64,000 nucleotides of DNA from Eudorina sp. 2006-703-Eu-15 (Eukaryota > Chlorophyta > Chlorophyceae > Chlamydomonadales > Volvocaceae), in the NCBI GenBank assembly GCA_003117195.1, contig BDSI01000130.1:186001-250000 (forward strand), given 5' to 3'. The notes beneath the pieces are model-generated. The model made no database searches. It was not told the DNA's origin and worked only from the letters and a program-made list of their open reading frames with translations. The position numbers were made by a program, and so were the translations under genes. Shown here in pieces: positions 24,901 through 35,210 of this stretch; the first letter of the stretch is position 1; each line of letters opens with the position of its first letter.

Positions 24901-27900
24901 GGCCAGCAGCTTGAGACGACCCGTGGGTCGGTGGAGGCGGCGCGGGCGGCGGGCGCCGCGCTGGGCCGCAGCTTTGAAGACCTGGTGAGTGCAAAGCACG
25001 CAGTAGGGGAGGGGATGACGTCGCACCGTCCGTGCTGCATTCTTTGAATTTCTTTTATCACGTGCTTGGAACGTTGCTTTGTTTCGGTCCGTAGTCTCGT
25101 CGACCTTTGTGCGTCGTGGCGCTTCGACAGAGCCATGCCCTACGAGGGAAGAAAGGTTTTCTAAAGCGCGCCTCGCGGGAAAGGTGGCCGCTGCTCCACG
25201 AGGCGTGAGTGGGCATCCGGTGTCCGTGTGCCCCGCGTGCAGGCCTGGGAGCTCAGCGCGGCGCTGGCCGCCGCCACCCACGCGGAAGAGAGCAGGGACG
25301 CAGCGGGCGCGGCCGCGGCGCAGGTGGGAGGAGCACAGGGGTCAATCAGTCGCCAGGCCCAAGAAAGCACCTGGGGAGGGGGTTGTGTGGGACGGCGGCC
25401 GGGGGGTGGGGGAAAGCGCTGGACTGATATGCCTGGGCAGGATGACTGGTGCAGCATGGCGTGCACCCCTAACGAATGATAATTAACGTACGGTAGACTT
25501 CGAAAGGGTACGGCAACGGGACAGCGCGACGGCATCTACCGAACGGCAATCTCCATCCACTGGCTTTGCCCGCAGTTGCGTGGTTGAATCTCACTCGTGT
25601 TGACATCTGGCTTCGTAATTAGGACCTGCCCAGACCTGTCCAGACCTGCCCAGACCTGCCACAGATTATCATGCAGGCCAGCGGCGAAGAGATCATGGAT
25701 GGTCTGCCGTAACCTGATGCAGCCGATGCACGATGCCTCACTGAGAGACCCTGAGAGGCCATGGCAACCCCTCTCCCCGGTTCGTTTCGGGTTTCTTTCC
25801 CTTTTCAATTTAACCCTCTCCGCCCGCACAGGCGGAGGCGGCGCTGCGGACCGAGATCGCGAACCTGATGTCCCGAGCGGCCTCCCTGGAGCAGCAGCTG
25901 ACGGAGTCTCAACGCCGGTACGACACGGACCTGCTGGCGGCGGAGCAGCTGGCGGTGGCGGCGCGCGAGGCGGCGCTGGCGGCGGCGCAGGCGGAGTTCG
26001 AGGGGCGCTGCGCGGCGCTGCGGGCGGCGCACAGCGCGGAGCTGGCGGCGGCGGGGCAGCGGGAAGCGGAGCTGGCGGCGGCGCTGGAGGTGAGGACGCG
26101 GTTGGGACAGTTCCATACAGCATGAAAACCAGCGTTAGTGTACCCGAACAGCGCGCAAAGTCGGCTGGTTGATTCGGTTACGTTCACGCGGCCACCACGG
26201 CGGCGGCCTTCTTGCTGGGGAATCGATACATGCGTTGCGCACGGAGTCCGACGCGGCGCAGCAACAAGCGACTGTCAAGCGCCGGCCGCGAGACAACCCT
26301 GTGTGTGTGTGTGTTTAGAAAAGAAAGCCGCCCGAACCACCCAGACATAGGACCCAGACTCAAGCCTATATATATATGACCTCGCAGGAGGCGGTCCGTG
26401 CCGGCGAGGCGGGTCAGGCCGCGGCCGCGTCGGAGCTTCAGGCGGCCCGGGCGTCGCTGATGCAGCAACTCGAGGTGGGCGGGGGGTGGCAGAGGGTGGC
26501 AGAGGCCTTGGGTATGTTGTCGCGCCCGGCCGCCCGCGTGCTTTCCCAGCGGCTAAATCGCCCAGCGCCCATCGTAGGTTTGGACGCTCATGACTCCGTT
26601 GAAACTCTCCAAACCACCAACGAGTCAAGTGCTCCGCACACACAAGCGGGTTGCCCTCGTGTAAAGGTCATCGAGGTCCCATAGCCCGATGATTTGAAAC
26701 CTTTTGAGTAACAGGCGGCCGCCTTCTTTCACCGATACCCGTCACAAGTGCGTCTGCGGCAGGCACGTCTCGTGCCTTCTTGTTGTCCGTCTTTTTGCCA
26801 ATAGCCGCCATAACCATCGTGGTTGTTCCACCCGCTCTGCACGTGTTACCCGTACGGCATCGGACGACATGGTACGGTATGTTGTGGTACGGTATGCGCA
26901 GGTCGTCCGCACGGAGGCGGCGGCCCGTGTGGAGGCAGCTCGGGCGGAGATGGAGGCCGAGCGGCAACAACTGGAGGCGGCGGTGGCGGCGGCGGCGGCG
27001 GAGCTGGCGGACTCCCGGCAGCGGTACGAGGTGGCCCTCCTGGAGCAGCAGCGCCGGCTGATGGACGAGCTGGAGGCGGCCAAGCAGCAGCTCAAGGTGG
27101 GCGCGGGTCGGGCCGGGCATGGTCGGGCCGGCCCGGGCATGGTCGTATGAGGTGGTTTGGGGCGGGTTAGGATGCCGGAGGGTTCCAGGAGCATCTGAAC
27201 TGGAGGCGGGCAGCTCTCGCGTGCTCGCCCCGACAGGTATCCACGCCTAGTTATTGTGAACGCCCACCGGCATGGCGCAGGTCTTCAACGCAATCCTTCG
27301 TGCTAAGCGCTCGCATGGTCCATCCATCTTGACAACCTCGATTTTTCTGTTTTTTCTCCCCAACAACTCGAAACATGTGCCGGCGCGCTTGTGGGTGGGT
27401 CTGGCCCCCGAGCAGGCGGCTGCCGAGTCGGCGGCGCGGGTCCGAGCGGAGCGAGACAGCGCGGCGGCGCAGCAACTCGCGGTGGGTGGGTGGGTGGGTG
27501 AAAGGCCCGGGGGCCCTTCCCTCCGCCCCATAATTGCGGGTCATCACCTCGCTCCCCCGCCTCCAACATCCTCCCGCCCACCATATTGATCAACCCGTAG
27601 TATCATCTCCCGGCCCATTTCCCACATCATCTCCCACGCAGTGATGGCATGGTTGCAGTCGCTTACCGAAGGGCGAGGGCGAGAAGACCCCCCAGTCACC
27701 CCATCTCCACGCCGGCCCGCATCACCTGGCCCCTGGCCTCCCGTCGTTGAAATCCCGCCGGCATCATCCCTCCGGCGTCATCCCTCCGGCCTTCAGCCCC
27801 CCAACGGGACGTGTCGGGGCCGTTTCCAATTGATCGCCCTGTGCCTCGCAACCCCCACCCCACCCCCCCAACCACCCCAGGAGCTACGCTCCGAGCTAGA

Positions 27901-28359
27901 GACCGCCGCGACCACCCGCGAGCAGGCGCTGCGCAAGCGGCTGGAGGGTGACCTGGGGCGCGCGGCAGCGGCGTACGAGGAGGTGTCGGCGCGGCTGGTG
28001 GACCGGCAGGTGGCGGAGGCCGTGGCCAGGGCGGCCACGGAGGAGGAGCGCCAGGCGCGGGCGGCGGACGCGCGCCGGGCGGCGGAGGTGTACGAGAAGG
28101 CGGCCGCGCGGCAGCAGGTGCAGAGACTCGTCCCCGCCTGGGTTGTTTCCGGAATGTGCGGGGAGGGGGTGTCTTTCCTTCGGCCGGCTCTCGATCCAGC
28201 ATTCTGATTTCCCCTTAGCAAAGGTTTCAGCAAGTTGGCGGCATCTCAAACCCAACAGGATATTATATCGTCAAGTTGAGATGCGCCCACAGAGCTATGG
28301 ACGGGTCCACGTGCACGCGGAAGTCATTGGGACGGGGAACCCCAAACGAACGGCGCTAG
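15909..28359 (+). CDS. Triple-CBM20 starch-binding coiled-coil protein (SAGA-like architecture)
   Basis: About 23 exons join without a frame break: 15909-16565, 16933-17007, 17357-17653, 17917-18381, 18933-19001, 19577-19648, 19926-20085, 20388-20715, 21143-21371, 21623-21781, 22025-22186, 22625-22853, 23241-23713, 23937-24038, 24313-24444, 24778-24984, 25243-25323, 25832-26089, 26388-26474, 26902-27096, 27416-27481, 27881-28117, and a last exon either reading through to TGA at 28207 or spliced to 28219-28359. That gives about 1,580 residues before the last exon. Three CBM20 domains lie at roughly residues 134-244, 280-430 and 436-540, each with the GxxPxLGxW-like strand, a W-x-A/G-E segment and WExGxNR (MWEQGRNR, RWEAGPNR, SWEPGPNR). 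The remaining ~900 residues are Ala/Glu/Leu/Arg-rich coiled coil. CBM20 binds starch; CBM20 plus long coiled coil occurs in Chlamydomonas SAGA-type pyrenoid proteins. The 5' end lacks an in-frame ATG, so a first exon, probably with a transit peptide, is missing. Confidence 0.8.
16678..16775. repeat. Degenerate short tandem repeats in intron
   Basis: Variants of AAACCCACGGATACG recur about six times in the first intron of the CBM20 gene. Protein readings through this stretch are not coding. Confidence 0.6.
19315..19370 (-). repeat. Dispersed repeat family A, copy 4
   Basis: On the minus strand: GGTAAGTATAGTGG, TTGGTTTGGGTGGGGCGGG, a CCCTTTTCTAAACACACGC tail. It matches the copies at 31,145 and 34,332 from the GGTAAGTATA block onward. 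It lies in an intron of the CBM20 gene. Confidence 0.65.
20105..20211. repeat. 10-bp minisatellite in intron
   Basis: About 10-11 copies of CGGTTGTACT and one-base variants (GGGTTGTACT, CGGTTGTATT) fill the start of the intron after the exon ending at 20085. Confidence 0.95.
20778..20831. repeat. 12-bp minisatellite in intron
   Basis: GCGCGTTTTGCT is repeated more than four times in the intron at 20716-21142. Confidence 0.9.
26301..26350 (-). repeat. Dispersed repeat family A, copy 5
   Basis: The minus strand reads CTGGGTGGTTCGGGCGG, CTTTCTTTTCTAAACACACA and further CA repeats. It lies in the intron before the exon starting at 26388 and has the longest CA tail of the family. Confidence 0.6.
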
Positions 28360-28789
28360 GCTTCACACGGGGACCAAAAGACCTCCCTGTGAAAAGCGTA
28401 GCAATTTTCAATTTAGGCCACCTACTGTTTCGACGCTTCCCTAGCAGTAAAACGGCATTGTGCGACCGAACTCCGATATAAGAGATGTTCAGCAAAGGTG
28501 CGGACCGTACACTGGCTAGCCGAGGTACCCTGCCGATATTTTGGTGCGGAACTACTAGCTGTGACGCACATATATCGATGTATGTTGATATTTAACGCTG
28601 CTGTAGTATCTTGCGGTCATGCATTACAGCGGTAACAATCCTTTTCTTCCTGTGCCGCGTAAAAAACCAACGCAAGTAAAGACTAAACAAAGGACTGAAG
28701 TAGCTGCTAAGCCACATAACAATACTGCCGGATCCGCCGTCGATAACCAACACTCCCGCTCCACACTCACATAGAACAATATGAAGCTC
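28360..28789. other. AT-richer gap between the CBM20 gene and the KDZ pseudogene
   Basis: It presumably holds the 3' UTR of the CBM20 gene and the left boundary of the KDZ element. I could not identify a terminal inverted repeat or a clear TGTAA. Confidence 0.4.
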
Positions 28790-29742
28790 CCAGAGAGGAC
28801 TATGATTTAAACTTTGACAATGAGGATTACAAAGCTGGTGATGATACAGTTGAGGAGGGTTCCGATTTTTCGATGCGGACGAGGAGTTCAACGACGCGAT
28901 CTACCAGAGGCTTGTTGCGGAGGTGTACTTTCAACACATTCACAAGACAATGGCATCACGGCAAAGCCTGCATCGCACTGCGGAGGTCGCGTTCAGGAGT
29001 GCTATCGCCGCAGCCGACGCGAGTACCTGCCCTAACTGCGGCGCGGAGAGCACCGGCAACCCACTGTCGTGTCCCGTCACCGTGGTAACATGGGACCAGC
29101 CTATTCACCTGGAGGTGGCCGTTCACTACTTCGGAAACTGCCGGAAGGAGTTCAGCATTCATCCCACCGCAGTCCACTGCCTGCCGGACTCCAAGGTTGG
29201 CTGGGACGTAAGCAGTCGACGTGCTGGTGTCGTGGTGATCTGGTGGCATCAGCTACTCATCCAACAGTTTGACCTATTGGCCTTCTATACCCGCCACATC
29301 AGCGCTGACCGTTTCTGCGCGGCGATGGTGGAGAACTGGAGCTGCAACTCCCTTCATGACTCCATCGCCACCACCACCTCCCTACGTGAGCGCCTTCGGC
29401 AGGCGCTGCTGCTCTACCACTATCTTCAGGCGATCGAGGAGGACTACCCGGAGGGTTTGGTGGGTTGGCCCAAGGGCTCTCTGAATGCTTGCCCGTGCTG
29501 TGGCGATGAGAAGACGTGTCTGGGGGCCGGCCTGCAAGAGGCCGCGCCGTCTGGCACGCAAGGGGCCGACTGGGCTCAGAATCTCTGGACATCGTCAGTG
29601 GAGACAGCGGGTCCAGGCCCTGCATCAGTGCATTCGGTGCATTTCGATGCAAAGTTCAAGCTGGACCTGCTGCCCCGGAGCAAGTACACTGCAACGTACA
29701 AACAGTTGCAGCTCAGGGGATTCTTCATCAGCAACGGGGTTT

Positions 29743-29802
29743 TTGGGCGGGGCCCCAGCGCGAAGCGCGTTCGGGGGGGCCCGCCCCCTAGGATTGCCCA
29801 TG
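29743..29802. repeat. GC-rich hairpin next to AT-rich island
   Basis: GGGCGGGGCCCC and GGGGGGCCCGCCCC flank a GCGCGAAGCGCG core, forming a strong potential stem-loop. An AT-rich stretch of about 600 bases without a recognised gene follows. It separates two conserved KDZ blocks, so this is an intron or an insertion. Confidence 0.6.
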
Positions 29803-31144
29803 TCCGTCCGTGTGTCCGTGGGTAACGGCAAAACGTTCATTATCCGCTAAACTAATTCGCAATGTTTGTCATATTAATTGTCCTCTATTGCAAGGTAACT
29901 TTGGTTTGGCTGGAAAAAATTCTTTGCGCACAAACGGTCAAAGTAAAGCTCCGCGGTCTCCATGGACCCGAGTCAACATCCACCCAACGCCTCTCGCGCT
30001 CATATTTGTTGCAACGGGTGCCGCGTGTTGAATACTTGAATTAGGAATGGGCGGCGCGTGCTAAATTGAACTTCGATAGTGTTCTGTTCAAGATACCACC
30101 AACATTAAAATTTGCCTTTCTGTCTTGCCAGATGAATACAAATCAACAATATGTATTGAATCAAAGTTTCAAGATGCAAAGGGATAGCGTACCGAGTGCC
30201 AACGAGTTCTCCAGTTCCGATGGCCCAAAGTCCCGGTCTCACCGCGGCTTTTTCGCACCCTGTTTTTGCCTTACATTTGCTATGTAACTATTGATAGCAA
30301 ACTTTAGAGGTTCACGTCTGCTGCGGGCGTGCAACTGAAGGGTTGCATGCCTGCCAAACAACTACAGTTTCACGGCAAAACAAGGATGCTTCAAGCTTGC
30401 TTTGTGATCATCTGCTTGACAGACGGATGTGGTAGTGCAGAGGCGATTAGCGTTACGATAATAATGCAGATGCGATGAGGCGGCGCGTAGGTTTCGGGGC
30501 TACCCTACCTGCTTTACCTTGCTCAATCTATGCACGCCGATCCACCTTCAACATCAACGACACCCTCAATGGAGCGGCCTGTACGGATTGTAGGGGGCCC
30601 CGCCCTTTTTCCGGCTTCAAGGAAGCCGACCCCCTACTTGTCCTCTCCGCCATCGGTGATGATACAGCCGCTCAGGATGTGGGCCCAAACAATTGCTCCA
30701 ACTTCCATGCCGATCGGGTGGTGGCACCGTTATCTAAGCAGATATGCTCAGTTGATGGATTGGATGGAGCTGATGACCCGCCAGGATGTAACTTAACGAG
30801 TGAACGTGCTTTGCAGAAACTGGTGACAGCTGCGGGTGTCGCCCTCTGCCGCCACGGTGTCCTGTTGCGGTTGCTGAACCTGTTCATGGGCGAGCGGCAC
30901 GCGTACTCCACAACGGCCGTGCAGTCGCTGTTGTCAGCTGGTACTGCTGTGACCATCACATGGCTCATCACCGTCTCTATGGTGCACATTCACCTGCGGA
31001 CGCCGCCGTTCCACGAGTGGGCAAGTGCGCGGGCAAAGCCAAGGGTGCGACGCGACGCTGTTCCTGCACTGGTTCGTGTTGGGGCATCCCTCAAGCCAGC
31101 ACACGCATCCTCGCATCCTCCATGCGCCGCGTCTACAACAAATG

Positions 31145-31221
31145 GTAAGTATTTTCTTGCAGGTTTTGTGGTAAGTATATCTGCACCTGGGTTTGGGCGG
31201 GCGGGTTTCATTTCTAAACAG
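31145..31221 (+). repeat. Dispersed repeat family A, copy 6 (with splice-like motifs)
   Basis: GGTAAGTATTTTCTTGCAGG, a short spacer, GGTAAGTATATCTGCACCTG, then a GGGCGGGCGGGTTTC block and TTTCTAAACAG. It starts exactly where a KDZ intron should begin and contains a consensus donor, a consensus acceptor and a second donor. It matches the copy at 34,332 for about 75 bases. Confidence 0.65.
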
Positions 31222-31323
31222 CACCCTGACCGCTTGAGGTCGTCGGTACCTCCTGGATCGCATCTGGGTCGGGACCGCCTGGGCCGCCCGCCCCCCGCCC
31301 ACCCTACCACCCATTAAACCCAC

Positions 31324-31617
31324 CTTGGCAAGCGGCTGATCGTGGAAGAGGTCCGGATGCACCCGCTTGAACAGCAGCCGCAGCGCGGCCCGTAGCGGCA
31401 GCACCCGGCTGTCGCCGCCGCCGCCGCCGCCGGCAGTGGCAGTGGCGGCACCGCCTTCTCCACGCACACTGCGATCGCCATTGTCGCCTCCGCCGCATCC
31501 ACCGCCGCCGCCGGCACTGCCGCGCCGTGACCCTCGTGCTTCGCCCTCCCTGTTGTTCCGCGAGGCTGTCCCGGCGCCTTCTGGCCCTGCCGCATCTGGG
31601 TCTGGCCGCCGAGCTTG
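31324..31617 (-). pseudogene. Exon-like fragment resembling DUF4460/TCAIM N-terminus, antisense in KDZ intron
   Basis: A 98-codon open stretch bounded by a CAG acceptor (31,618) and a GTGGGT donor (31,323) on the minus strand. After a Gly/Arg-rich lead it ends LPLRAALRLLFKRVHPDLFHDQ and PLAK. The ALR-F-x2-VHPD-F/L-F core resembles the start of the DUF4460 domain of TCAIM-like mitochondrial proteins. No continuing exon is seen downstream, where KDZ sequence lies. I infer a host-gene fragment caught inside the transposon, or a broken host gene. The family assignment rests on about 20 residues. Confidence 0.4.
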
Positions 31618-32094
31618 CTGGGAAAGCAAGCGCTGCTGCCGGATCTGGCTGCATGGGTTACCTGCCTTGAAAGGCCATCCCCGGATCGGTGAGGGTCGTG
31701 AACCAGCGCCTGCGGACAGTGGGGAGTCTGCCACTTTCCCCCGGGAAGCAGCCGCCGCCGCCCCAATCACCGCTGGGGCGAACGATATGAGGCAGACGGC
31801 AGACTGCGTGGGTGCCCAGGTCTCCGGCCGGCTAAGCGCCGTTTGAAGCGGCTACGGCCTAAGGAGATATGGCAGCTCATAAAGGACGAGCGGTGGACCA
31901 TAGTCGTCACCCTGGTGTTCGTGGGGGCGTTACTGACGTTGCAGTTGACCGCGTGGCGGTACGTGGTCCATTGCGTCTCACTAGCGCCGCTGGGGTAACG
32001 CAGCTTCTATGCAGGGTGGAACCTCAATGCTAGCACTCTTTGTGGCTATCGCTATACACAACCCATGGTCCGCCCGTCGGCGCCCGACAGGTGC

Positions 32095-32386
32095 TGTAAG
32101 CCCGGTGCCAGAGCATCCGCGGGATTAGCCTTTAGGTCTTACATTTGGTATCGAGACCAGTGCCGTACCCTTGTGTGGTGGATTAAGGTCGGCGGTTCGA
32201 TCCCTGGCGCAGCCATTATCGGCCCTTGTGTGGTGGATCAAGGACGGTACGAACCCGTGCTAATCTGGTAAAACCGGCATATGGTGGGGTGGCCCAATGC
32301 CTGGCGTCGAGGACGGCTTGCTCCTAAGGGGGGGGAGTGTAAGCCCGGTGCCAGAGCATCCGCGGGATTAGCCTTTAGGTCTTACA
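32095..32386 (+). mobile_element. TRIM retrotransposon, complete (copy 1)
   Basis: Two identical 49-bp terminal direct repeats (32095-32143 and 32338-32386) start TGTAAG and end CTTACA, giving TG...CA ends. Two bases after the left repeat, TGGTATCGAGACC resembles an initiator-Met tRNA primer-binding site. A polypurine tract (AAGGGGGGGGAG) directly precedes the right repeat. A 5-bp target-site duplication, GGTGC, stands at 32090-32094 and 32387-32391. The 292-bp element has no coding capacity, so it must depend on an autonomous LTR element. It lies in the KDZ intron. Confidence 0.93.
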
Positions 32387-34025
32387 GGTGCGGTGCGCTG
32401 CTTGGGTGCTGTGTTAGCACCCCTGGGCCTGCACCAGGCCCGCCCCAGTCGCACCAGCAGGATCCGGCGACAAGGGTGGGGGCATGCAGTGCCTTATTCC
32501 ACCATGGCACGTGTTTGCACACAGGTAAGAAGGGTTTATGGACCCGACGGGTGCCCGGTGGGATAGATATTCTTACCTACGTACTTCACTTTCTTTGGAT
32601 CGCAGCTACGCCTGCCAGAAGAAGTTTGGGCATCACCACGTTAACGGTGTGGGGCGTTGGCGAGCCAGCTGAAATCTTCAACAGCATCGTCGGTGGGCAT
32701 GGCAAGTGCACACGGTACATGGCACCCCTGAACCGTGAATCCCACCTGGAGCTCGTCAACCGGCTGTACTGCAGGCAGGTGGTGTTGGGGATGCCCCATC
32801 ACCTATGGCGCATGAAGACCAGGGCCGAGGCTGCCATGGCGGGTTTGCCAGAACACATTGGGGATCTGGAGGCCAGCCTAGTGGAAGCACGCAAGGAGAC
32901 TATTGAGCATGTATATTCCGGAAATGAAACGCGCTTTAGTTGGCTGTAAGTAAAGGCCATGGTTGCTCGTGTCTTCAGGTACAGGCTCGTGTAGCAGAAG
33001 CTGCTGGAGCCGGAGCCACCGGTGATGGTGGAGGGGCAACTGCACCAGTGACCAATGCGCTTGAGCAGCAGTGGCAGGCGGAGTACGTGTGGCTGCGACT
33101 GGCGCTAAGCAAGCTTGAGCGAACGGATGGGAAGGACCCAGGAACGGGCTCTGTGGGGATCGGCCTTTTACTCCCAGGGTCGGATTCCTTGATGATGCGA
33201 CAGCGCCCAGCCCTCATCCGGTCCGTTCGGGGACAGCTTTTAAGCCTGGAACAAGCCCACCAGATTAACCGTGAGGAGTGGAGTTCGGACTCATCAGAAT
33301 TCAAGGGTGGTCGCAGAGTGCTTGTGCGTGCCAAGGAGAAGAAGCTGTGCTCCGAGATTGAGGTAAGGGGATGGTATAGGTGCACAAAGGGGGCATAGTT
33401 TATGGCATGACTTGTTCACATATAACTTTCTGTCTGTAACAGGCTGCTGGGATGGATTACTTCAGCTTGAAGTGTGTGGTGGACCACCTTCATGGATGGA
33501 AGAAAAAGCAACAGCAGGCCGTTCGTGATAAGCGCGCCACCAAACTCTGCCTCAAACGGCTATGGGAGCAGCTGCGGGTCTGGGGTGTGCAGCCTAGCAG
33601 CCAGATGTCCAAGGCACAGCAGGCTGCAATCGGTGCGCCGCACGCCATACAGTGGGCACTGAAGATGAGGTATCCCTGGGACCTGGATGAAGCTGACATC
33701 GGGAGGCACTCTCTTGTGAAACAGGAGGCCCGGCTGATGCGCTTGCAGCAGGACCGGGCGCGGTCTATGGAGGAGTCGGCTCTTATCTTGCGGGAGGTTC
33801 CCCGAGCCTTGCAGTATTACTCGGCCCGGGTGCAGATCCTCAAAAACCAACATGCACGTCAACCAAGCGATGGCAAGTGTTACCTGCTCGAGTTGCATCT
33901 CGCTTTCAACCGCCGCATGCTCGCCGCATTTCAAGTACTCTCACGAGGGAGTGTGCCGGATGACGTTAGCAGGCTGCCACGGCTAGACGACTAGTTCACG
34001 GGTGTTCGGGTGGGGTCCGGGCGAC

Positions 34026-34160
34026 GTTGCGGAGCCACTACCGGGGTTGGGCGATGTCAGAATCTGATCGCGTCCTTGTAGCCCTGGGCTTGTAAGGTCA
34101 TATCCGAACTGTCTGCAAAAAATTAGGTTGAACGGTTGACATTTGCTCAGGGTGTACTGG
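34026..34160 (+). repeat. 135-bp direct repeat, unit 1
   Basis: From GTTGCGGAGCCACTACCGGG to TACTGG; repeated at 34,512-34,646 with few differences, 486 bases apart. It starts about 30 bases after the KDZ stop codon. A shorter related piece (GATGTCTGAATCTGAT) follows the second unit. Confidence 0.85.
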
Positions 34161-34331
34161 GCCTCGATGGGTGTTTGGGTGGGGCACACACACACACACA
34201 TTAATTCGTCATACATTTTGCAGGTCGGTAACCAATCCGTTTGCGTGTGTCGTGCGTCTCCATATTTAGTATTTGCGGTATGATTCGCCTTGCGGTGGTG
34301 GCGCGGCTGCCTTGTCCGCGCGCCTGCATAT

Positions 34332-34414
34332 GGTAAGTTTTTCCTCGCAGGTTCTATGGTAAGTATATTGCCACCTGGGATCTGGCGGGCGGGCGGGTTG
34401 CAATTCTAAACACA
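34332..34414 (+). repeat. Dispersed repeat family A, copy 7
   Basis: GGTAAGTTTTTCCTCGCAGG, GGTAAGTATATTGCCACCTG, GGCGGGCGGGCGGGTTGC, TTCTAAACACATTAATT. It is collinear with the copy at 31,145, including the donor/acceptor-like motifs. Confidence 0.65.
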
Positions 34415-34511
34415 TTAATTCGGTCCGGGTACTGCAAGGTTGCCCATTTCCTGCCGGGTCTTGTTCTGTTCTGCGGTCGGGTCTTGTTCTGTTCTGCGGT
34501 CGGGCAATAAT

Positions 34512-34646
34512 GTTGCGGAGCCACTACCGGGGTTGGGCGATGTCGGAATCTGATCGCGTCCTTGTAGCCCTGGGCTTGTAAGGTCATATCCGGACTGTCT
34601 GCAAAAAATTAGGTCGAACGGTTGACTTTTGCTCGGGACGTACTGG
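34512..34646 (+). repeat. 135-bp direct repeat, unit 2
   Basis: Second copy of the unit at 34,026-34,160. The pair encloses a family-A copy and a (CA)n stretch. It might be subterminal repeats of the KDZ element or a segmental duplication. Confidence 0.85.
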
Positions 34647-35210
34647 TGATGTCTGAATCTGATTCGATTGTGCCCCGGTAGCTAGGCACCCTTACACAAA
34701 AATTGCCAGCTACGCCGGCGCCGTCACGACCGAATGGAATACAGAAAGGCTAACAAACTAAACCACAAAGGAGTACGGGCGAGGGCCAATTACAAATCAA
34801 GTGACCGCATGAAGGATAGATAACCGGGGATGGTTCAAGGGTGCTCTACAACCATGAACCCCTCAAACCTTAGAAACCCAACTCGTCACTTTCAAACAGA
34901 TGCAACGTCGACAATGCCAACTAGTGTTGTATTTGAGTAAGCTTAGAATTCATTCATGACCATTTGAGTGCGCACAGTGCTGTCATGCATCTTCACGAGC
35001 CCTCTCGTGATAAAGTGGATCACGTTTCGCCCCCTCCTGGCCGCACAACATGCAGGGCCCGCATCTTCTTGCTGCTTTCGGTTTGCACCCCCACGCTCCT
35101 GCTGTAATAAAGCCGCGAGCTTAGCGCCCTTCCCTGGGTGTTGGCTGCGACTTGTGCCCGTCCCGAGGGTCCGGCCCCTGTTGGCTGCTTCCATGTCGCC
35201 GGCCGCCGGC
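34647..35210. other. Non-coding gap
   Basis: AT-richer sequence without a supported ORF between the 135-bp repeats and the minus-strand pseudogene. No terminal repeat could be recognised. Confidence 0.4.

Larger units (their letters stand above)
28790..33994 (+). pseudogene. KDZ (Kyakuja-Dileera-Zisupton) transposase, degenerate and interrupted
   Basis: Coding blocks in KDZ order: an acidic N-terminal segment (about 28,800-28,880, frameshifted in a T run); a block at 28,880-29,710 with a C-x2-C (CPNCG) and a second C-x2-C (CPCCG), ending FDAKFKLD, which corresponds to the IDANFRLKR motif of KDZ transposases; a block at about 30,490-31,143 with NNCSNFHAD, ALCRHGVL and GERHAYS (KDZ: C..H, C.RHG, GERY) and PPFHEW; a block from 32,606 with YACQKKFGHHHVNG, a one-base frameshift, then GVGEPAEIFNS and CTRYM (KDZ: GEG.E..WS, TRYM); then helical C-terminal exons 32979-33362 and 33443-33994 (stop 33992-33994). 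Introns carry an AT-rich island (29,830-30,470), a gene fragment, family-A and TRIM insertions. Frameshifts make it inactive. KDZ elements are cut-and-paste DNA transposons known from green algae and fungi. Confidence 0.75.

Noticed and set aside
31780..31998. Plus-strand frame ending in RWTIVVTLVFVGALLTLQLT, a possible transmembrane helix
   Set aside because: No start codon in frame, no splice partners and no family; kept only as a note.
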